A DNA stretch of 53,719 bases from Acidobacteriota bacterium (GCA_016213775.1 JACQZR010000287.1:1-53719); one strand, 5' to 3'. Positions 42,027-50,756 are shown, counted from the first letter of the stretch. Notes: a model not told the origin generated them from the letters alone. Made by a program: numbers and translations.

Positions 42027-43101
42027 CAATATTCGCCCAACTGAGCGACGGCATCGCCAGATAGTAGCTCTCGGCCAAATTCCGCCCGCCAACATAGGAC
42101 GGAAACAGGATCTCCGGCCGCGGACAATTCGACAAATACGGCTCGTACACATGGCCCGACGCCCCTGTTGCTCCCTCATTTATATAATCCGCCGTCAGAG
42201 TCTGCGGACTCCCGTGAAACCACTTCGGTTGATCGGCGTCCTTCCAGGTGCTGATGTTCCAACTCGCCGGCGGCCTGCTAAACGTCCGCCCGTTGGTTGA
42301 CACATACTCCGTCATAATGGCCCCGGGCAGCCACTCAAAGCGCACCAGCCGCTCATGACGGTTTCTGTCGTTGGAGCCCCAGGCGCCATACCCGATCACG
42401 TTCTTTTGCTGGTATAGAACCTTGGTGCTCTCTTCCAGCAAGAACCGTCCGTTGGGCAGCCGGATCGCCGCATCGCGCAGCCAACTGTTGCCGGGATCAT
42501 CGTCATCGCTTTTCATATCCAGAATCACCGTGCCCCGATTCACGGCCGCCAGTGAGCGGTCAATCAGCCCTTTCACATCCGCGAAATCATACCCTGCCAG
42601 CCGCGTCACCAGGTACATGGGAAACCGCGGATGGGCGAATCGTTCCTCCCGCTTGTTGTAGAAGGGGTTCGGATGAGGCCCGGTGAGCCGCCGCTGCACG
42701 CGCGCCATATCGGAATAAAGCAGCGCTAACTCCGAATCCACCGCGGCTGCCTCCGTCGTCATCTGTCCCGGCGCGGGAATCCCCAGCGGAACTCCCATCG
42801 TCGTCACGATATACAGAATCTGATCGCGTAATTTACCCTGTGCCAGGCACTTGGCTACGCCGCCCGCAACATCAGTGTTGTACACCTGCCGCGTAATCTC
42901 TTCCACCGCCGGCGTCTGTAGATAGCAGACCTGCGATGCGGGGATGGCACGCTTCCGCGCATAGTACTCGGCGATGGTTCGCGAAACTGGCGAAGCCTTA
43001 TTCGCAACTATCAGGACATGATTCGGGCCACCATCGGCGCGCACTTCGCTGTGCCACAGTGGCAACATCAGGAACGCGGCAGTTATCCAGACAGCCCGCA
43101 C
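41995..43101 (-). CDS. TIGR03790-family protein
   Basis: 368 residues with a signal peptide (ITAAFLMLPLWHSEVRA). NHVLIVANKASPVSRTIAEY, YYARKRAIPASQVCYL and ILYIVTTMGVPLGI define TIGR03790, a family of unknown role found mainly in Acidobacteriota, Planctomycetota and similar bacteria. Later motifs: YLVTRLAGYDFADVKGLIDR and VNRGTVILDMKSDDD. GTG 43101, six bases after the cytochrome gene stop, so one operon. Confidence 0.9.
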   Translation of the reverse strand: MRAVWITAAFLMLPLWHSEVRADGGPNHVLIVANKASPVSRTIAEYYARKRAIPASQVCYLQTPAVEEITRQVYNTDVAGGVAKCLAQGKLRDQILYIVTTMGVPLGIPAPGQMTTEAAAVDSELALLYSDMARVQRRLTGPHPNPFYNKREERFAHPRFPMYLVTRLAGYDFADVKGLIDRSLAAVNRGTVILDMKSDDDDPGNSWLRDAAIRLPNGRFLLEESTKVLYQQKNVIGYGAWGSNDRNRHERLVRFEWLPGAIMTEYVSTNGRTFSRPPASWNISTWKDADQPKWFHGSPQTLTADYINEGATGASGHVYEPYLSNCPRPEILFPSYVGGRNLAESYYLAMPSLSWANIVIGDPLCRLK

Positions 43102-43107
43102 ATTCGC

Positions 43108-43527
43108 CTACTTCAACGTCTTCAAATACTCCACCACCGCATCCGCATCTTCCGCCGTCAGCTTGTACGTGGGCATCGGAGCATCCGCCGGCCTCCCCTT
43201 CGGATTCAACCCCGTGGTCATATACTTTTTGATCCCCTCAGCCGTCCATCGCTCCCACAACCGTCCCTCCGGCGTGATGTCCGGCGAGGTCTTGTGCCAC
43301 CCCTGAACCGGCTTGATCGGAGCCACGTTGAGCACGGCTCCTTTCATCCACTTCGTCTTGTCAAACTCTCCGCTGTCCAGCCGGGGAGTGTGGCATTCCT
43401 GGCACTTGCCCACTTCTTCCACCAGGTACTTCCCTCGGGCCACCTTTGCCGCATCCTGCCCCGTCAGCGACAGCGCGGCCAGAAGCGCAACAGCACTTAC
43501 GTGGCAAGCCATACGAAGATTCACCAT
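43108..43527 (-). CDS. Exported class I c-type cytochrome
   Basis: 139 residues. Signal peptide MVNLRMACHVSAVALLAALSL, single haem site CQECH near residue 42, and the distal ligand Met in ADAPMPTYKLTAEDADAVVE; the end is YLKTLK. It carries electrons in the periplasm. ATG 43527 is chosen, with a hydrophobic signal right after it; the frame is open to 43578 but that reads through the LysR promoter zone. It diverges from the lysR gene. Confidence 0.88.
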   Translation of the reverse strand: MVNLRMACHVSAVALLAALSLTGQDAAKVARGKYLVEEVGKCQECHTPRLDSGEFDKTKWMKGAVLNVAPIKPVQGWHKTSPDITPEGRLWERWTAEGIKKYMTTGLNPKGRPADAPMPTYKLTAEDADAVVEYLKTLK

Positions 43528-43595
43528 ATGTAATATGCTAAATTCAGGTAGCGTGTTGGCGCAACTTTCCACACTCAAGCTGGATCACTCGCCAG

Positions 43596-44507
43596 ATGGA
43601 TCTCGATCAACTGCACACTTTCCTGGATATCGTGAGGCTGAAGAGCTTCTCCAAAGCGGCGCAGACGTGTTTCCGCACTCAGCCCGCCATCAGCGCCCAG
43701 GTCCGTCAGCTCGAACAGGAAGTCAATTCGCCGCTTTTTGAGCGCCTCGGCACGCGCATCGGGCTCACTGCCGCCGGACGTATTTTCGCCATCTACGCCG
43801 AACAGATCCTCGACCTCCGCCGCCGCGCTCAGGACGAAATCAACGAGCTCGAGCGCGTGCCGCGCGGTGAGTTGCTCATCGCCGCTAACGAAGCCACCTG
43901 CATCTACGTCCTACCCGAAGTGTTCTCCGAATACAAAAAGGAGTTTCCCAACGTCCAACTACACGTGGACCGCAGCTACGGCTCGCGAGTAGTCGAAGCG
44001 GTTCTCGACAATCAGGCCGATTTCGGAATCTCGCAACTACCCGTCGACGAAAAGCGGCTCATGACGGTGAAGATACATTCCGACGAGATCAAACTCCTGG
44101 TCCCCGCCAACCATCCGCTGGCCGGACGCAAATCCGCTACCTGCAAGGATGTCTGTCCCTTCCAGCTCCTGCTGCCCAAGTCCGGCAACACCCGCAACCG
44201 CCTGAACGCGTGGATGGAGGCGGTTGAGGATTCCATTCAGATTTCGATGGAACTCGATTCCACCGAAATGATCAAACGGTTTGTCATAACTGGCTTGGGA
44301 CTATCGTTCCTGGCCGCTTCCAACTGCAGCGAAGAGGTGAGCGCCGGCAAACTCGCCACTGTTTCGCTTGCACCTGAGCCTATCATCCGCCGTCTGGCGC
44401 TCATCTACCGTAAGGACAAAGCCCTCTCCAAAGCGGCGCTCGGTTTTATTCAAGCGATTCTCAAACACGCCGGCACACAGGGCCACTCCCCAGCCGCCAG
44501 CGCCTGA
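43596..44507 (+). CDS. LysR-family transcriptional regulator
   Basis: 303 residues. HTH: FLDIVRLKSFSKAAQTCFRT, QPAISAQVRQLEQEVNSPLF; effector domain from about residue 90 (GELLIAANEATCIYVLP, VVEAVLDNQADFGISQ). It resembles CysB/Cbl-type regulators. It diverges from the cytochrome c / TIGR03790 pair with 68 bases between starts and may control them; the effector is unknown. No strong ribosome site is seen. Confidence 0.93.
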   Translation: MDLDQLHTFLDIVRLKSFSKAAQTCFRTQPAISAQVRQLEQEVNSPLFERLGTRIGLTAAGRIFAIYAEQILDLRRRAQDEINELERVPRGELLIAANEATCIYVLPEVFSEYKKEFPNVQLHVDRSYGSRVVEAVLDNQADFGISQLPVDEKRLMTVKIHSDEIKLLVPANHPLAGRKSATCKDVCPFQLLLPKSGNTRNRLNAWMEAVEDSIQISMELDSTEMIKRFVITGLGLSFLAASNCSEEVSAGKLATVSLAPEPIIRRLALIYRKDKALSKAALGFIQAILKHAGTQGHSPAASA

Positions 44508-44516
44508 TCAACCACC

Positions 44517-44822
44517 ATGGAACGCATCGTCCAAAAATTCTCGATCGTTTACCTGTCCACACAACGGGAAACTGAAGTGTACCGTTCCATGGATGAGATC
44601 CCGCCTCCGTTGCGCGAGAAACTCATTCGCATCGCCAGGAAGTCCCACATCGAGACTCTGGTGATCGCCAACGAGCACGGCCGCGACATGCTCCAACAGC
44701 CTAAGGCGGCGATTGCCGCCCACTCCGCTCCCGTCCTCACACGCGCGTGGAAATGGGCCATCGGAGGCTCCATCTTCGTCGTCCTTGCCCTGTCCGTCCT
44801 CGCCGCGTTCCTGTACCGCTAA
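44517..44822 (+). CDS. C-tail-anchored small membrane protein
   Basis: 101 residues. A soluble part (VYLSTQRETEVYRSMDEIPP, LREKLIRIARKSHIETLVIA) with a C-terminal helix (AIGGSIFVVLALSVLAAFLY, residues 80-100). It starts 9 bases after the lysR stop. The soluble segment is typical of small acidobacterial proteins of this layout. Function unknown. Confidence 0.75.
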   Translation: MERIVQKFSIVYLSTQRETEVYRSMDEIPPPLREKLIRIARKSHIETLVIANEHGRDMLQQPKAAIAAHSAPVLTRAWKWAIGGSIFVVLALSVLAAFLYR

Positions 44823-44864
44823 ACACCAACTCAAACAGCCGCGCCTCCATCCGAAATGTAGTAT

Positions 44865-45242
44865 GTGGAACGCAGACAGGAACCCCGCTTGGAAAGCCGC
44901 GCGCCAGCGCGCATTTGTGCGCTCAATGGTGATGACTCCCTCTCCGCCAACGGCACTCTTTCCAACATCTCCGGACGTGGCGCACGTATCGTCGTCAATC
45001 AGCCCTTCCCAACCGATACTCCCGTCCGCATTGATGTCGGCGAGACTTTGCTGTTAGGCGATGTGTGTTATTGCCGCCAGGACCCGGAGGGCTTCTCAAT
45101 CGGCGTTGCGCTGTCGCACTCGATCCTGGAAATGACGGCTGTCGGCGATCTTATGGAACGGCTGGTTGGACTGCATGGCGCGGGCGCACACGCCTCGCAG
45201 CCGGCCGAAGCGATTTCGCCGTTGGCCCCTAACCCCGATTGA
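44865..45242 (+). CDS. PilZ-domain protein
   Basis: 125 residues, start GTG 44865. RRQEPRLESRAPARICAL gives the Arg-rich N-terminal segment, TLSNISGRGARIVV the (D/N)xSxxG motif and VCYCRQDPEGFSIGVALS the last strands. The first motif lacks the canonical RxxxR spacing seen in strong cyclic-di-GMP binders, so binding is uncertain. It is 42 bases after the membrane-protein gene. Confidence 0.85.
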   Translation: MERRQEPRLESRAPARICALNGDDSLSANGTLSNISGRGARIVVNQPFPTDTPVRIDVGETLLLGDVCYCRQDPEGFSIGVALSHSILEMTAVGDLMERLVGLHGAGAHASQPAEAISPLAPNPD

Positions 45243-45245
45243 CTG

Positions 45246-45377
45246 TTACAGCATCGACCGTAATCCGCTTGCCAGGCTCAACACCAGCACCATGAGCAGG
45301 GCCGCCATCAAGGCCAGGCCCACACGGTTCGTCGAGCGGCTTCTGCGCAACTCCCTCTGCCACTTGTAGTTCCCCAT
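45246..45377 (-). CDS. 43-residue single-span membrane protein
   Basis: ATG 45377 with GAGAGAGGAA 8-17 bases upstream. A basic N-terminus (MGNYKWQRELRRSRSTN) and one hydrophobic helix (LALMAALLMVLVLSLASG) give a small inner-membrane protein. Upstream on the same strand (45400-45423) is a TTGACC-GATTTA-GGTC dyad resembling Rrf2/IscR-type sites. No family recognised. Confidence 0.6.
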   Translation of the reverse strand: MGNYKWQRELRRSRSTNRVGLALMAALLMVLVLSLASGLRSML

Positions 45378-45540
45378 ACAAGTTTCCTCTCTCTTTTGAC
45401 TATACGACCTAAATCGGTCAATAGTTACAGAATTATTACAGCCGGCGCCAATTTCTTGTCGTCACCTCGCCACCTCCCTCACCTGTCGCGTTATCCTGGG
45501 TAATCGTTATACCCATCCGGTGTCATAAGGGAGTGTTTCG

Positions 45541-46401
45541 GTGAACAGTGCTTTGGTTGTGGGCTGCGGTGGCCAGCTTGGCGCGGAGCTTGTCAGTGAG
45601 TTTTCCAAACGCGGGTGGGCCGTCACAGGTCTCAAACGAGCCGATCTGGATATTACCAACCCCGCCACAGTCGAGCAGGCGATTCAATCGCTCGACCCCT
45701 CTATCGTCATTAACGCCGCTGCCTACAATCAGGTGGACCTCGCCGAGCGCCATCCCGTCGACGCCTTCCAGGCCAACGCCCTCGCTGTCCGCAACCTGGC
45801 CATGGCCTGCCGCCAGAGCGACGCGCAGTTGGTCCACTTCTCCACCGACTACGTTTTCGACGGCAGGAAAGGCGCCCCGTATATCGAGGACGACCCCACC
45901 CACCCCCTCGGCGCGTACGCCGTTTCTAAACTCGCCGGTGAACTCTACGCCCAAGCCTACCTCGACAACCCCCTTGTCATCCGCACTTCGGGCGTCTTCG
46001 GCCCCCAAGGTCTCCGGACCGCGCGCGGGAACTTCATCGAGCTCATGCTTCGCCTCGCCAACGAAGGCCAGCCCATCCGCGTCGTCGAAGATCACGTCGC
46101 CTCTCCCACCTACGCGCCCGTCATGGCCGCACGCACCGCGGACCTTGTCGAGCGGCGCGCCAGCGGCATCTTCCACATGGGCGGAGGCACTCCAATCTCC
46201 TGGTTCGATTACGCCCGCTTAGTCTTCCGACTGGCCGGCGTCTCCCCGCCGCTTACCCCCACCAATGAGCGTGAATACCGCACTGCCGCACGCCGTCCCA
46301 AATACTCCGCACTGTCCAACGCCAAGATGGAGAGCCTCGGTGTCGCCTGCTTCCCTTCCCTGGAAGAAGCCGTCGCGGACTACCTCCGCCGCCGCGCGTG
46401 A
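45541..46401 (+). CDS. rfbD: dTDP-4-dehydrorhamnose reductase
   Basis: 286 residues. Rossmann start ALVVGCGGQLGAELVSEF; ADLDITNPATVEQAIQSLDP; VINAAAYNQVDLAERHP; VHFSTDYVFDG; catalytic YAVSKLAGELYA. It reduces dTDP-4-keto-rhamnose with NADPH to dTDP-rhamnose for surface polysaccharides. rfbA, B and C are not in the window. Start is GTG 45541, preceded by GGGAG; unusually the codon usage is somewhat C-rich at the start, but no sign of transfer. Confidence 0.93.
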   Translation: MNSALVVGCGGQLGAELVSEFSKRGWAVTGLKRADLDITNPATVEQAIQSLDPSIVINAAAYNQVDLAERHPVDAFQANALAVRNLAMACRQSDAQLVHFSTDYVFDGRKGAPYIEDDPTHPLGAYAVSKLAGELYAQAYLDNPLVIRTSGVFGPQGLRTARGNFIELMLRLANEGQPIRVVEDHVASPTYAPVMAARTADLVERRASGIFHMGGGTPISWFDYARLVFRLAGVSPPLTPTNEREYRTAARRPKYSALSNAKMESLGVACFPSLEEAVADYLRRRA

Positions 46402-46417
46402 GCGGCCGCTACTGATC

Positions 46418-46423
46418 CATAAT
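46418..46423 (+). promoter_or_regulatory. -10-like hexamer of the NlpC/P60 gene
   Basis: CATAAT exactly 6 bases before ATG 46430, following the rfbD stop. Same hexamer and spacing as at purS and at the Uma2 gene. Confidence 0.5.
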
Positions 46424-46429
46424 ACAGAC

Positions 46430-47269
46430 ATGCCTGCGTGGCTACTCGCGTTCCTTTCATTGTCCCCCGACGCCGTCGTCGTCTCCCCCGTCGCCAACAT
46501 GTATTCGAAACCTACCCTTGATGCCGACGTCGTCTCCCAGGCGATCTACGCTTCGCCGGTTCTAGTAATCGAGTCCCAATCCGATTGGGCCAAGATCAGA
46601 ACCTCCGACGACTACACCGGATGGGTCTCGCAATCAGCTCTTCTCCGCCTCAAAGCGGGTGAGCGCCCCTACGCCTCCACCGGCAAGGTCGCCACCGTCG
46701 AAGCGCTCATGGCCCACCTCTATCGCGAACCCTCCGTCACCAAACACGCCCCGCTCCTCACCGTGCCCTACGAAACGCGCCTCGAAGTGGTCGCCGAACC
46801 CGAAGCAGACAAAAAGCGCTGGCTCCAGGTCCGCCTGCCAGACGACCGGTCCGGTTACATCCAGCGAGGCGATATCACATTCGATCTCAAGACGCTCGAC
46901 ATTCCAGCCGTCATTGCACTCGGCAAGCGATTCCAAGGGCTGCCCTACACCTGGGGCGGCACCTCGGCATTCGGTTTCGATTGCTCCGGCTACACGCAAA
47001 TGCTCTGCCGGCGTCTAGGCAAGCAACTCCCGCGTGATGCCCAGCCGCAGGCGCACTCCTCCGCTGTCACCCCCGTCAACCGTGACGACCTCCGTCCCGG
47101 CGACCTCCTTTACTTCGGCAACTCCAAACGCATCACGCACACGGGCATGTACATCGGCGCCGGTGAGTTTATCCACGCAACCGCACACGACCGTCCGGTG
47201 GTTCAGATCAGCCGCCTGGACGATGCCTACTGGACGTCCATCCACGTAGCCTCGCGTAGACTCAAATAG
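46430..47269 (+). CDS. NlpC/P60 peptidase with SH3-like domains
   Basis: 279 residues. Two SH3-like domains (SPVANMYSKPTLDADVVSQA; about residues 17-150) precede the NlpC/P60 domain: FDCSGYTQMLCRRLG (catalytic Cys near residue 185), THTGMYIG (His) and HATAHD. It is likely a gamma-D-Glu-diamino-acid endopeptidase acting on murein peptides, as in the YkfC type, since the next gene is a dipeptide epimerase. ATG 46430 is chosen because it follows a CATAAT at 6 bases; an upstream open frame overlaps rfbD. The hydrophobic N-terminus (PAWLLAFLSLS) may be a short signal. Confidence 0.9.
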   Translation: MPAWLLAFLSLSPDAVVVSPVANMYSKPTLDADVVSQAIYASPVLVIESQSDWAKIRTSDDYTGWVSQSALLRLKAGERPYASTGKVATVEALMAHLYREPSVTKHAPLLTVPYETRLEVVAEPEADKKRWLQVRLPDDRSGYIQRGDITFDLKTLDIPAVIALGKRFQGLPYTWGGTSAFGFDCSGYTQMLCRRLGKQLPRDAQPQAHSSAVTPVNRDDLRPGDLLYFGNSKRITHTGMYIGAGEFIHATAHDRPVVQISRLDDAYWTSIHVASRRLK

Positions 47270-47278
47270 GAACCCCTC

Positions 47279-48367
47279 ATGAACCGCCGCATCTTCCTCA
47301 GGTCCTCATCAGCCGCTGCCGCTGCCGCCGCAGTTGCCCCCGCCGCGCCCGCTCCCGTGGAAACCGAAATCGTACGCCTCAAGCTCCGGCACACCTGGAC
47401 TACAGTGATGTCCTCCAGCGACTATCGCGATACGCTCCACGTCCGCATCAATCGCGACGGCATCACCGGCACCGGCGAAGGCGCACCGATCGTCCGGTAT
47501 AAAGAAAGCGCCGAAACGGGACAACGCGCTGTCAACGCTGTCAAGGACTACCTGTCCAACGCCGACCTCCGCAACTTCCAGAAGGTGATCGCAACCGCAC
47601 ACTCCCGCATCAGGAATGAGTGGGCCGCCAAATCCGCAATCGACATCGCTGTGCTCGATTACGCCGCCCGCCGCCTCGGTGTCCCGCTCTACCGTCTCCT
47701 CGGCCTCGACCCGAAAGACGCTCCCATCACGACGTTCTCCATCGGCATCGACACCCCGGAAATCACGAAGAAGAAAGTACTCGAAGCTGAACCCTACCCC
47801 GTTCTCAAAATAAAAGTCGGCCTCGACACCGATGAGCCCACCATGGCGGCCGTGCGCAGTGTCACAAAGAAGCCGCTTCGCCTCGACGCCAACGAAGGCT
47901 GGAAATCCAAAGAGGAAGCGGTGCGCAAGATCAAGTGGCTGGAAACCCAGGGCGCCGAGCTCATTGAGCAGCCGCTCCCCGCGCAGATGCTCGAAGAGGC
48001 CCGTTGGATGAAGGATAAAGTCGGCATCCCGATCATCGCCGACGAAGCCTGCCTCCACCCCTCCGACATCCCGAAGATCGCCTCCGCCTTCCACGGCATC
48101 AACATCAAGCTCGACAAATGCGGCGGCATCATGGAAGCCTACCGCATGATCCAGATCGCGCGCTCCTTCGGCCTCAAGGTGATGCTCGGCTGTATGGTAT
48201 CGAGTTCCGTCACCATCACCGCCGCCGCCCACCTCTCCCCCTTAGTCGATTGGGCGGACTTAGACGGCAATCTCCTGGTAGCAAACGACCCCTACAAAGG
48301 CGTCACGGTTCGTCAAGGCAAACTGATCCTGCCCGACGGCCCCGGTTTGGGCATTCGCAAGGTCTAG
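47279..48367 (+). CDS. Dipeptide epimerase, Tat-exported
   Basis: 362 residues. Tat signal MNRRIFLRSSSAAAAAAA, then an enolase superfamily protein with the Lys pair in LKIKVG, Asp in LRLDANEGW, Glu in LIEQPLP, Asp in IADEAC, Lys in IKLDKCGG and the DLDGNLL end. This set matches L-Ala-D/L-Glu epimerases. It starts 9 bases after the NlpC/P60 gene, so the pair probably recycles murein peptides: the peptidase frees L-Ala-D-Glu and the epimerase makes L-Ala-L-Glu. Export through Tat is unusual for this enzyme, which is normally cytoplasmic. Confidence 0.92.
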   Translation: MNRRIFLRSSSAAAAAAAVAPAAPAPVETEIVRLKLRHTWTTVMSSSDYRDTLHVRINRDGITGTGEGAPIVRYKESAETGQRAVNAVKDYLSNADLRNFQKVIATAHSRIRNEWAAKSAIDIAVLDYAARRLGVPLYRLLGLDPKDAPITTFSIGIDTPEITKKKVLEAEPYPVLKIKVGLDTDEPTMAAVRSVTKKPLRLDANEGWKSKEEAVRKIKWLETQGAELIEQPLPAQMLEEARWMKDKVGIPIIADEACLHPSDIPKIASAFHGINIKLDKCGGIMEAYRMIQIARSFGLKVMLGCMVSSSVTITAAAHLSPLVDWADLDGNLLVANDPYKGVTVRQGKLILPDGPGLGIRKV

Positions 48368-48891
48368 GGCCGGACTTTATAGAACGTTTGGAACGGCCCG
48401 ATCCCCGCGTACAATGGCCGCGCCCGCAACACTTCCGCCGCCTGCCGGATATGCCCCAAATCGTGAAACGCCCAAATATGCACAATCTCCGACGCGCTCA
48501 CTGTCCCTAACGAAGGATGCTTGCCTGTCCGCAACATTTTTTCCCGAGGAACTGCCGCCACGAACGCGGCCCACTTCGCCCGAACAGTAAAAAAATCGGC
48601 CATCCGTGCCGGACCATCGCAGACAAACGCAATCCCCGCTGCCTGAAAACTGTTGTCGTCGTATTCCTCCAGCTCGGGAATGTCTTCCTCCAGAATCCTC
48701 TTCAGCCGCGGCCCAAAACAGTGCTCATCCACATGGGTCAGATGCGCCAATATCTCAGCATGCGAAAACCGCGATGGCTGCGGCTTCCAGCTCAAATCGA
48801 GGGGCGCAACATGGGCGAGCATCAAACGCAGCATCTCCGCCGTGTTCCCAATCTGCGTCACCGCCAATTCCACGCCGTCAGAAACCGACAT
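48364..48891 (-). CDS. DinB-like protein
   Basis: 175 residues, four-helix DinB-type bundle. Possible metal ligands: His in LAHLTHVDEHC and the pair in IWAFHDLGHIRQ. DinB-superfamily proteins are often thiol-dependent enzymes or of unknown role. ATG 48891 is chosen with GAGG upstream; the frame runs further into murB. It overlaps murB by 14 bases (murB ends at 48878) and converges on the epimerase, sharing CTAG at the stops. Confidence 0.85.
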   Translation of the reverse strand: MSVSDGVELAVTQIGNTAEMLRLMLAHVAPLDLSWKPQPSRFSHAEILAHLTHVDEHCFGPRLKRILEEDIPELEEYDDNSFQAAGIAFVCDGPARMADFFTVRAKWAAFVAAVPREKMLRTGKHPSLGTVSASEIVHIWAFHDLGHIRQAAEVLRARPLYAGIGPFQTFYKVRP

Positions 48892-49855
48892 ATTGCACCT
48901 CTTCCTCAAGCTCGAAGCCGAACCGATCCCGCACACGCCCCTTCAATTCCCCGATCACGGCCCGCAAATCCACCGCCGTACCCGCCCCGTCATTGTAGAC
49001 CAAATTGGCGTGATACGACGCCACTTGTATGTCGCCCCGCCGCAAACCTTTCCCTCCGGCCTTCTCCAGAAACCAGGCCGACGGCACCTTCCCTTCGCGT
49101 ACGATGCTCTCCGGTACCTCTGCCTGTACCGCATCCGGGAGCGCCGCGAAAAAGCAGTTCTTGAAAATACTTCCCGCGCACTTCATCGCCGGCGGGTACT
49201 TCGCGTTTCTCACCGCGAGGATTTCATCGGCCTTGGCCTTCAGGACCGCCGCATCACCGGCGGGCAGTTCCAACTCCGCCGCCACCAGCACCCACTCCTT
49301 GTGCCTCTTGAACACACTCTCGCGATACGCAAACTCGCACGCCGCGTTAGTAAACTCGCGCACCTCCACGCCATCACTCAATCGCACGCGCCGCACAAAC
49401 TCATGGATGGAGTGCCCGTACGCCCCCGCATTGCCATAGACGGCCGCGCCCACCCATCCCGGAATCCCCGTCATGGTGTGGAGCCCCGCGAGCCCACACG
49501 TGATGCTGAAGTCCACGAGATCCTGCAACACCGCGCCCGTCTCCACAACAATCCGTGACCCCTCGCACCGCATCTTCCGCGCCGTGTAGCGCAGCACCAG
49601 CCCATCAAACCCCGCGTCCGACACCACCACATTACTCCCCGCACCCAGGACGACAAACGCCATGCCGCTCCCGCGCGCCACGCGCAACGCTTCCAGAAAC
49701 GACACTTCGTTCTCCGCGTCGACCAACACCGCGGCCGTGCCGCCAATGCCAAACCTCGTATACTGGCTCAAAGGGACCCCTTCCCTCACCACCACGCCTG
49801 GAAGCGCCCCAAGCGCTCCAGCGACAGAACTCGTTAAGGGAAGTGTGCCTGCCAT
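48878..49855 (-). CDS. murB: UDP-N-acetylenolpyruvoylglucosamine reductase
   Basis: 325 residues. FAD-binding domain (YTRFGIGGTAAVLVDAENE, VLGAGSNVVVSDAGF) and the MurB C-terminal domain with CAGSIFKNC (catalytic Ser near 230), KVPSAWFLEKAGGKGLRRG, VASYHANLVYN, and the last Glu in EEEVQYVGF. It completes UDP-MurNAc for murein. A TATAAT lies 10 bases before the ATG, which starts after a TAAAG; the divergent DUF2461 gene begins 26 bases away. Confidence 0.95.
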   Translation of the reverse strand: MAGTLPLTSSVAGALGALPGVVVREGVPLSQYTRFGIGGTAAVLVDAENEVSFLEALRVARGSGMAFVVLGAGSNVVVSDAGFDGLVLRYTARKMRCEGSRIVVETGAVLQDLVDFSITCGLAGLHTMTGIPGWVGAAVYGNAGAYGHSIHEFVRRVRLSDGVEVREFTNAACEFAYRESVFKRHKEWVLVAAELELPAGDAAVLKAKADEILAVRNAKYPPAMKCAGSIFKNCFFAALPDAVQAEVPESIVREGKVPSAWFLEKAGGKGLRRGDIQVASYHANLVYNDGAGTAVDLRAVIGELKGRVRDRFGFELEEEVQYVGF

Positions 49856-49881
49856 CTTTAATTTGATTATAGGGGGCCTCC

Positions 49882-50610
49882 ATGATCCAACCGTTTCCCG
49901 GCTTTCCTCCGGAAGGCCTGAAGTTCTTTGCGCAGCTCAAAAAGAACAACAACCGCGACTGGTTTCAACCCCGTAAAGAAACCTTCGACACCGCCATCAA
50001 AGCCCCCATGGAAGCCCTTGTGCAAGCCATCAACGCGAACCTGGTTTCCTTCGCTCCGCAATTCATCACTGAACCGAAAAAGTCTATCTACCGCATCTAC
50101 CGCGATACGCGCTTCTCCAACGACAAAACGCCTTACAAGACTCACATCGCCGCGGGCTTCAACCGGGCCGGCATGGATCGTCACGTAAGCGCCGGCTTCT
50201 ACTTCAGTGTGGGCGCGGACCGGATCGAAATCGCGGGCGGTATCTACATGCCCGGGGCGGACGAGCTACGCGCCCTCCGCACCTTCCTGCTCGATCACCA
50301 CGACGACTTCCGCACGCTGTCCACAGACAAGACGGTCGTCAAGCTGGTGGGCCCCCTCCAAGGCGAATCGCTCACGCGGCCCCCAAAAGGGTTCCCTTGC
50401 GATCACGCCGCCGCCGATCTCCTCAAGCGCAAGCAATTCTTCTTCTACGACACGCGGCTCGACCCCGCCATCGCCACGACGCCGAAGCTCTTCAAGGAAA
50501 TCCTCAAACGGTTCGAGGCCATGACCCCGTTCATCGAGTCCATGAACCAACCCCTCCGCGCTATGCAGCGGAAAGAAGTCCTCACTGTCGACCGCGCCTT
50601 CGAACGCTAA
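49882..50610 (+). CDS. DUF2461-family protein
   Basis: 242 residues. FPGFPPEGLKFFAQLKKNNN, RDWFQPRKETFD, RIYRDTRFSNDKTPYKTHIA and AGFYFSVGADRIEIAGGIYM are DUF2461 (TIGR02453) landmarks. Cytoplasmic; function unknown. It has a GGGGG tract near the start and diverges from murB. Confidence 0.92.
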   Translation: MIQPFPGFPPEGLKFFAQLKKNNNRDWFQPRKETFDTAIKAPMEALVQAINANLVSFAPQFITEPKKSIYRIYRDTRFSNDKTPYKTHIAAGFNRAGMDRHVSAGFYFSVGADRIEIAGGIYMPGADELRALRTFLLDHHDDFRTLSTDKTVVKLVGPLQGESLTRPPKGFPCDHAAADLLKRKQFFFYDTRLDPAIATTPKLFKEILKRFEAMTPFIESMNQPLRAMQRKEVLTVDRAFER

Positions 50611-50648
50611 GAGTCCACGCTGGCCGACTGCCGCGATTTCGTGAGCTT

Positions 50649-50697
50649 CCGGAAGGCCGACGAGGGCGTCGGCCGCGGTCCAGGGGGACCGCCCCAC
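50649..50697 (-). repeat. Twin-hairpin intergenic repeat, copy B
   Basis: Two perfect hairpins: GGCCGACG (50655-50662) with CGTCGGCC (50667-50674), loop AGGG, and GCGGTCC (50675-50681) with GGACCGC (50686-50692), loop AGGG. The reverse complement begins GTGGGGCGG like copy A and keeps CCCT in both loops, while stem bases differ in a pairing-preserving way. It lies between the DUF2461 gene and the next module. Confidence 0.65.
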
Positions 50698-50756
50698 GAA
50701 TTCGAAATGTGAAACAATTCTTGCGCCGATCCTAAGTAAGATGGTTCTAGAAAGAA

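Noticed and set aside
47309-48232. Gly/Asp-rich frame antisense to the dipeptide epimerase
   Set aside because: Composition mirrors the coding strand; no family.
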